Assembly: GCA_004561555.1 (NCBI GenBank)
Contig: SFVH01000043.1
Span: 1 to 11,677, forward strand
DNA: 11,677 nt
Origin: a bacterium
GTDB taxonomy: Bacteria; Bacteroidota; Bacteroidia; Bacteroidales; Muribaculaceae
Direction: 5' to 3'
The translations under genes and the position numbers were made by a program. Numbering within the stretch: the first letter of the stretch is position 1; each line of letters begins with the position of its first letter. This document shows, one piece after another, positions 7,163 to 11,677 of the stretch. The notes beneath the pieces are model-generated. The model made no database searches. It saw nothing but the letters and a program-made list of their open reading frames with translations, and had not been told where the DNA came from.

Positions 7163-7687
7163 TTAGTAAACAATCAATGATTCAACTTCCACGTCGGCAG
7201 GGAATGCGGCACGACCGTTAAGCTCAGAAAGCTCAACAATGAAGTTGATATAAATTTTCTTTGGATTCATTGATTTCACCAATTCATAGGCGGCTGCCAT
7301 AGTGCCACCTGTTGCGAGAAGGTCGTCGTGGAGCACCACCACATCACCCTCTTCGATTGCGTCGCGGTGGATTTCAATGGTATCCACGCCATACTCTTTG
7401 CTATACGACTTACTAATAGTGTCGGCAGGCAACTTACCAGGCTTTCTCACCGGCACAAATCCGGCATTAATGTCGCGAGCAAGCATAGAGCCGCCGATAA
7501 AACCGCGCGATTCGATACCTACCACCTTTGTCACTCCGAGTCCTTCATATTTTGCCTTCAAAGCATCGGCGATAGCAGTCAACGCTTCAGGATTTTTGAA
7601 GGCTGTAGTGAGGTCTCTAAACACGATACCCTTTTGTGGGAAATCAAGGATGTCACGGATTTCGTTTTTAACTTCTTCAATTTTCAT
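7163..7687 (-). CDS. apt: Adenine phosphoribosyltransferase
   Basis: Apt salvages adenine by joining it to PRPP to give AMP and pyrophosphate in the cytoplasm. The 174-residue protein is of normal length and shows family motifs in order: FPQKGIVFRDLTTAF (16-30), VGIESRGFIGGSMLA (56-70), VPVRKPGKLP (78-87), and the PRPP-binding loop VVLHDDLLATGGT (117-129) with its two aspartates. The first of the motifs ends in the common FRDLT. ATG at 7687 is the first start and has only a weak upstream ribosome-binding site. No promoter of the phylum type is visible in the 54-base gap after mnmG, so it is probably read from the ybeY-mnmG transcript. That gap holds the parS-like palindrome. The gene points the same way as uvrC, 80 bases downstream. 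Confidence 0.97.
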   Translation of the reverse strand: MKIEEVKNEIRDILDFPQKGIVFRDLTTAFKNPEALTAIADALKAKYEGLGVTKVVGIESRGFIGGSMLARDINAGFVPVRKPGKLPADTISKSYSKEYGVDTIEIHRDAIEEGDVVVLHDDLLATGGTMAAAYELVKSMNPKKIYINFIVELSELNGRAAFPADVEVESLIVY

Positions 7688-7720
7688 TTTATATTGATTT
7701 TCTTTGATTTGGCTAAATTT

Positions 7721-7736
7721 TGTTCCACGTGGAACA
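7721..7736. promoter_or_regulatory. parS: parS-like ParB binding site
   Basis: TGTTCCACGTGGAACA is a perfect 16-bp palindrome and fits the widely conserved chromosomal parS consensus TGTTNCACGTGNAACA at every fixed position. It sits in the 54-base gap between mnmG and apt, just 5 bases beyond the mnmG stop codon. ParB (Spo0J) binds such sites and spreads, with ParA and SMC, to segregate the origin region. In many bacteria parS and parAB lie close to mnmG (gidA) near oriC. The core CACGTG excludes a Noc site, whose core differs. As a hairpin it would have no loop, and no T-tract follows on the - strand, so terminator function is unlikely. Confidence 0.8.
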
Positions 7737-7741
7737 CTGTT

Positions 7742-9534
7742 TTATCTACCCAACAGCAATAACAAAATATTAATATCACTTGGTGATATTCCCGGTATAC
7801 GCGAAGCCTGAGCCACTGTCTCCGGGTCGATTTTCGACAGTTTCTGTCGGGCTTCGGTGGAGATTGTTTTCACCTCCTCATAATTGATACGTCCACGCAA
7901 CCGTATATGTTCGAGGCGTGAAATTTTGTCGGCAATCATTTTTTCACGGTCTATATACCCTTGATATTTGATGAGGATTTCGGCAGCCTCCACTATCTCT
8001 TCTCGTCGTTGCTCCTCCAGGCCATCGACAAATTGCTTGAGAGGCTGAATGGCTTCGCAGAGCATCATAATGGTGAGTTGCGGGCGAAGGATAAGGTCGT
8101 GAAGTTTCACCGACTGCTTGAGCGGCTGTAGCCCCTGAGCTTCGAGCCACGGATTGATTCGTTGTGCTTTGACCGAAAATTCCTTGGTGAAAGCAATCAA
8201 TTCATCGCGCTGACTACGCTTGGAAAGCATCAATTGATACCTCTCTTCCGAAGCTAAACCGAGGCTGTAACCGCGCGGTGTGAGACGCATATCGGCATCA
8301 TCTTGACGCAGAAGAATGCGATATTCGGCACGGGAAGTAAACATACGATAAGGCTCATCCACACCTTTAGTGACGAGGTCGTCGATAAGCACACCTATGT
8401 ATGCCTCGTCTCTTCCGAGCACAAACGGCTCTTTGTTTTCAGCCGATTGATGGGCATTTATTCCGGCAATCAACCCCTGCCCTGCCGCTTCTTCATAGCC
8501 GGTGGTGCCATTCACCTGTCCGGCAAAAAACAAGCCTGCCACAAGCTTTGTTTCGAGCGAATGGCGCAGCTGTGTAGGGTCGAAGAAATCATATTCGATG
8601 GCATAACCCGGACGATAAATTTGTGCATTTGCAAGAGCCGGAATTTTCTGCATAGCCTCAACTTGCGTCATCAACGGAAGCGAAGAAGAAAAGCCGTTGA
8701 GATAGTATTCTTCGGTAGTTTCACCCTCCGGCTCAAGAAAGAGCTGATGCTGATTTTTGTCGGCGAAGGTCACTATTTTGGTTTCTATACTCGGACAATA
8801 GCGAGGACCGATGCTCTTTATCTGACCATTGTAAAGCGGCGACTCAGGCAATCCTTCACGAAGCACATCATGCACCTCTTCATTGGTATAGACAATCCAA
8901 CACGGGCGCTGCTTGAGGGTGCGGCAAACCGATGGCAAATAAGAAAACTTATGGTAGTCATCTTCGCCATCTTGGCGGATGCTTTTAGCGAAATCGATGG
9001 TGCGCCCATCGATACGCACCGGGGTGCCCGTCTTCATCCTGTCTACCTTAAATCCGAGGTCGCGCAGCTGTTCGGAGATGCCGTGAGAGGCAGGCTCCGA
9101 TACTCTTCCGCCGCCAATCTGCACCCTACCGATATGCATCAATCCGTTGAGAAAGGTACCGGCTGTCAGCACCACGCTTTTACACTTGAAAGAGACACCC
9201 ATAGCCGTTTTCACACCACACACCCTACCCTCTTCAATGACGAGCGAAGTGGCAGAATCTTGCCACATAAAAAGATTGTCAGTGTGTTCGATGCGAGAAA
9301 TTGGATGGCGCTCTCATCGGTGACAATACCCATTTGACCGCCAAGAGCATCTATCTCTCTGACAATCTGACCTTTAGCAATACCACCTACGGCGGGATTA
9401 CAGCTCATCTGGGCTATTTTATTCATATCCATAGTGATAAGCAATGTAGTCGAGCCGAGATTGGCGGCGGCACACGCAGCTTCACAACCGGCATGACCGG
9501 CTCCTATCACTATGACATCATATTCGAATCTCAT
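7742..9534 (-). pseudogene. mnmG: tRNA uridine-5-carboxymethylaminomethyl modification enzyme, split by an internal deletion
   Basis: MnmG with MnmE installs the carboxymethylaminomethyl group on wobble U34 of certain tRNAs, using FAD. The N-terminal part (9534 to about 9298) shows the FAD-binding GAGHAG (11-16) and QMSCNPAVGGIAKG (42-55), ending at AIQF (76-79). There the frame breaks. The sequence continues one base out of phase, from about 9298 to 7742, as SRIEHTDNLFMWQDS and through CYTN-like, GPRYCPSIE, EYDFFDPTQL, GQVNGTTGYEEAAGQG and YRMFTSRAEYR to the normal C-terminus. Family alignment from memory suggests about 28 residues are missing (the RMLNRSKGPAMWSPRAQ region). A loss of 85 bases fits both the frame shift and the expected total of about 625 residues. 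The remaining pieces are an out-of-frame N fragment (stop near 9211) and a frame open from 9268. The start overlaps the ybeY stop (ATGA). Confidence 0.85.
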
Positions 9535-9971
9535 TTTTCTTCTTTAGCAAGTGTATCAAGAAGCATAAGTGCCTCATCCTCATATTGTTGCATAATCTCT
9601 CGCTCTCCGGGTCCCTTATCATTGACACCACAAAGATGGAGAATGCCGTGAATAAACACACGACGAAATTCCTTCTCGACCGTAGCACCTACCATCTCAG
9701 CATTAGAGGCAACTGTATCTAAAGAGATAAAGATATCGCCGGAAATGCGGTGGCGGCGGCTATAATCGAAAGTAATCACATCGGTGTAATAATCATGCTG
9801 AAGGAAACGGCGGTTTACTTCAATAATCTTCTCGTCATTACAGAATATATACGAAATATTACCCGGAGATTTACCAAAACCGCGGGCCACCGCCTCAATC
9901 CATTTCTGAGCCAACTCTTGGTTGAACTGAGGCATCACTACTCCGTCGGTAATATAAGTAAGCTGTGCCAT
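9531..9971 (-). CDS. ybeY: Endoribonuclease YbeY (rRNA maturation factor)
   Basis: YbeY is a metal-dependent RNase needed for 16S rRNA 3'-end maturation and ribosome quality control. The 146-residue protein shows the family segments TDVITFDY (63-70), SGDIFIS (77-83) and the metal-binding motif around FIHGILHLCGVND (107-118). The motif normally reads HGxLHLxGxDH; here H108 and H112 are kept but the third histidine position is Asp118. From memory, Bacteroidota members often deviate at this position, so I do not take it as loss of function. ATG at 9971 is 20 bases downstream of a TATCTTTG box. The stop TGA (9533-9531) overlaps the mnmG ATG by 4 bases, implying translational coupling. Confidence 0.94.
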   Translation of the reverse strand: MAQLTYITDGVVMPQFNQELAQKWIEAVARGFGKSPGNISYIFCNDEKIIEVNRRFLQHDYYTDVITFDYSRRHRISGDIFISLDTVASNAEMVGATVEKEFRRVFIHGILHLCGVNDKGPGEREIMQQYEDEALMLLDTLAKEEK

Positions 9972-9990
9972 CTTCTTTCAGAAACAGCTA

Positions 9991-9998
9991 CAAAGATA
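9991..9998 (-). promoter_or_regulatory. -7 box of the ybeY-mnmG-apt transcript
   Basis: TATCTTTG on the - strand matches the Bacteroidota -7 element exactly and lies 20 bases before the ybeY ATG. The nearest TTG upstream (10025-10023) is 24 bases away, wider than the usual 19-21, so the -33 element is weak. It is the only promoter-like signal I see ahead of the ybeY-mnmG-apt run. Confidence 0.6.
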
Positions 9999-10040
9999 AT
10001 GAAACGGAAGCTAAGAAAAAAGCAAAACGGCAAAAATTAA

Positions 10041-11273
10041 CTATCCGAAAAAGAAGTAAGCCACACAAATGCCGGTAATTGAACCTACTATATCAGCCAT
10101 AAGGGCGAAAGGCACGGCATAGCGAGTGTGCTTAATGCCCACACTTCCGAAATAAACGGCTAAGATATAAAATGTTGTGTCGGTACTACCTTGAATGCAT
10201 CCCGCAATACGCGCCACAAAAGAATCGACGCCAAACTGATTAATAACATCCACCATCATGCCACGACTACCGGTGCCGCTCAAAGGCTTCATCAACGCAG
10301 TTGGCAAAGCCTCAACCCATTGAGCGTCAAAACCTAACCAATGCACAAACTCAGCTATGCCACCGGTAATCATACCCATCGCACCCGAAGCACGGAACAT
10401 GCCGATAGCCACTAAGATAGCCACCAGATAAGGAATAATCATTACGGCAGTCTTGAAGCCGTCTTTTGCTCCTTCGATGAAGTTTTCATACACATTAATC
10501 TTATTCTTCAATCCGGCTCCTATAAAGAGAATGATTACTCCAAAAAGGATGATATTAGCAATAAACGAACTGTAGCGCTGCATCTGTTCGGGAGTGAGAG
10601 TGGAGAAAAACCACACTATCCCCACCACCACGGCAGCAATGCCAAGAAGCCACGACACTATCACACGGTCGAAGATTTTGATGCGCTGCTTAAGACACAA
10701 ACCAATGATACCCACTAATGTTGCCACAAAGGTGGCTATAAGGATAGGTACAAACACATCGGTGGGATTAGCCGCACCACAAGCGGCACGATAGGTCATA
10801 ATACCTATTGGAATGAGCACCAATCCGGAAGCATTGAGCACTAAAAACATCAGCATGGCATCGGTAGCTGTATCTTTTTTAGTGTTTAAGTCTTGCATAT
10901 TCTGCATCGCTTTTAACCCCAAAGGCGTGGCGGCATTATCAAGCCCGAGCATATTGGCGGAAATATTCATAAAGATGCTCCCCATTGCCGGATGACCTTT
11001 GGGAATACCGGGGAAAAGTCGAGAAAAGAGAGGACTCACCATCTTCCCGAAAAACGGAATTACTCCCCCTTTCTCTCCTATCTTCATTATTCCCATCCAA
11101 AGAGAAAGCACACCGGTAAGACCCAATGATAACTCAAAAGCAGTTTTTGCCGAATCAAACGAAGACGACATTATTTGCGACCATACATCAAAGTTACCAT
11201 TAAAGATTGTCTCAGACAATGCAAAAACAAAGGTGAGAACAAAAAATCCAATCCAAATGTAGTTAAGAGCCAT
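10041..11273 (-). CDS. Fused SpmA/SpmB-like nucleoside-recognition (Gate) domain membrane protein
   Basis: The 410-residue protein is very hydrophobic, with about ten membrane segments. The first half (about 1-205) matches SpmA, with the signature MNISANMLGLDNAATPLGLKAM. The second half (about 225-410) matches SpmB, with LPTALMKPLSGTGSRGMMVD, then CIQGSTDTTFYILAVYFGSVG and IKHTRYAVPFALMADIVG. In Bacillus these are two separate proteins needed for spore core dehydration. Bacteroidota do not sporulate, so the role here is unknown; Gate domains suggest transport or coupling to a transporter. ATG at 11273 has a good promoter 20 bases upstream. Its stop is 69 bases before the ybeY start, and the two genes are likely separate transcripts because of the ybeY box. 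Confidence 0.93.
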   Translation of the reverse strand: MALNYIWIGFFVLTFVFALSETIFNGNFDVWSQIMSSSFDSAKTAFELSLGLTGVLSLWMGIMKIGEKGGVIPFFGKMVSPLFSRLFPGIPKGHPAMGSIFMNISANMLGLDNAATPLGLKAMQNMQDLNTKKDTATDAMLMFLVLNASGLVLIPIGIMTYRAACGAANPTDVFVPILIATFVATLVGIIGLCLKQRIKIFDRVIVSWLLGIAAVVVGIVWFFSTLTPEQMQRYSSFIANIILFGVIILFIGAGLKNKINVYENFIEGAKDGFKTAVMIIPYLVAILVAIGMFRASGAMGMITGGIAEFVHWLGFDAQWVEALPTALMKPLSGTGSRGMMVDVINQFGVDSFVARIAGCIQGSTDTTFYILAVYFGSVGIKHTRYAVPFALMADIVGSITGICVAYFFFG

Positions 11274-11292
11274 AATTCGCTTAAATATTACG

Positions 11293-11323
11293 CAAAGTTA
11301 GTAAATCAACAAGAAAAAACCAA
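11293..11323 (-). promoter_or_regulatory. Bacteroidota-type promoter for the SpmA/SpmB-like gene
   Basis: On the - strand TTG (11323-11321) is followed after 20 bases by TAACTTTG (11300-11293), a full match to the phylum consensus. It predicts transcription from near 11285, leaving a short leader before the ATG at 11273. Confidence 0.75.
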
Positions 11324-11492
11324 TTTAAAAATTACACGAAGCCCGTATGATTTTTTTTAAAGAATTTTGAAGTCAAAATATTTTAGAGTTAAACTATTAA
11401 TTATTAGCGTATTATGCAAATTTTAACCCTCTGAGAATTGAATATTTGAAATTTCTCGGATAGTGAGTCGCAAATAATCGAAGCAAAATTCA

Positions 11493-11500
11493 TAACTTTG
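11493..11500 (+). promoter_or_regulatory. -7 box for the right-edge secreted phosphatase gene
   Basis: TAACTTTG matches the Bacteroidota -7 element and lies 21 bases before the ATG at 11522. I see no TTG at the usual 19-21-base distance upstream, so activity may need an activator. The inverted repeat GTGTAA (11500-11505) / TTACAC (11514-11519) straddles the expected transcription start and could be an operator. Confidence 0.55.
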
Positions 11501-11521
11501 TGTAACTTGAAATTTACACCT

Positions 11522-11677
11522 ATGAAAAAAAATATCTTTATCGTCGGCATTGCCTTGCTGGCAACAACGACCTCGTTGGCACAAACAACAAAAGAAGAGA
11601 TGCTCGAGACAATCGAGAAAACCGCAGGCGTATACTATGCCTACCCTACCCCATCGTCGACCTACACCCCGACGCCC
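11522..11677 (+). CDS. Exported protein, probable histidine-type phosphatase, 5' part
   Basis: Only the first 52 codons are in the window; the frame is open at the right edge. The start MKKNIFIVGIALLATTTSLAQ is a clear Sec signal peptide, with cleavage expected after SLA (residue 20). The mature N-terminus continues TTKEEMLETIEKTAG and then VYYAYPTPS. From memory, Bacteroidales histidine-type (acid/phytase-like) phosphatases begin in this way, with GxYYAYP followed by TPAP and then an HYGRHGSR catalytic motif. The catalytic motif lies beyond the edge, so the assignment rests on the N-terminal pattern alone. No lipobox is seen, so a periplasmic location is likely. It is transcribed divergently from the SpmA/SpmB-like gene. 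Confidence 0.6.
   Translation, partial: MKKNIFIVGIALLATTTSLAQTTKEEMLETIEKTAGVYYAYPTPSSTYTPTP

Noticed and set aside
7721..7736. The same palindrome as a terminator for mnmG
   Set aside because: It has no loop and no following T-tract on the - strand, while it matches the parS consensus exactly.
9290..9305. Programmed ribosomal frameshift in mnmG
   Set aside because: About 28 conserved residues are absent, which a frameshift alone cannot restore, and I see no classic slippery heptamer plus structure.
8303..9337. A 344-codon open frame on the + strand opposite mnmG
   Set aside because: It lies antisense to a clear mnmG match, has no family features and reads as the complement of conserved codons.

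Overview
The window looks like chromosomal DNA from a Bacteroidota bacterium, most likely order Bacteroidales and possibly near Muribaculaceae (the family guess is inference). Several gene starts are preceded by the Bacteroidota-type promoter (TTG, 19-20 bases, then TAnnTTTG). The proteins are of Bacteroidales type, including a long DeoC, a fused SpmA/SpmB protein and a lipoprotein with an acidic stretch after its lipid cysteine. Nearly everything is housekeeping. I saw no CRISPR array, insertion sequence, phage gene, toxin-antitoxin pair or RNA gene.

Left part, + strand: the 3' half of a YifB/ComM-type AAA+ ATPase (1-774), a 350-base non-coding stretch with small palindromes, then a thyA-folA pair for dTMP and tetrahydrofolate metabolism (1125-2423). 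folA converges on deoC across 116 bases holding two strong inverted repeats.

Middle part, - strand, read right to left: ybeY, mnmG, apt, uvrC, dtd, a lipoprotein gene, a MazG-like pyrophosphohydrolase gene and deoC (9971 down to 2540). Spacing is tight: ybeY and mnmG overlap by 4 bases and uvrC-dtd are about 9 apart. ybeY has a promoter-like box just upstream. The lipoprotein gene has its own strong promoter, which probably also drives mazG and deoC. Themes are rRNA and tRNA quality (ybeY, mnmG, dtd), nucleotide salvage and clean-up (apt, mazG, deoC) and DNA repair (uvrC).

Right part: a fused SpmA/SpmB-like membrane protein on the - strand (10041-11273), then a divergent intergenic region and the first 52 codons of an exported, probably histidine-type phosphatase on the + strand (11522 to the edge).

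The two best second-look items are: (1) a perfect 16-bp palindrome TGTTCCACGTGGAACA at 7721-7736, between mnmG and apt, matching the chromosomal parS consensus bound by ParB; and (2) mnmG split by a loss of about 85 bases near 9297, which removes about 28 conserved residues and shifts the frame, so either a pseudogene or an assembly error. I found no convincing new multi-gene system.
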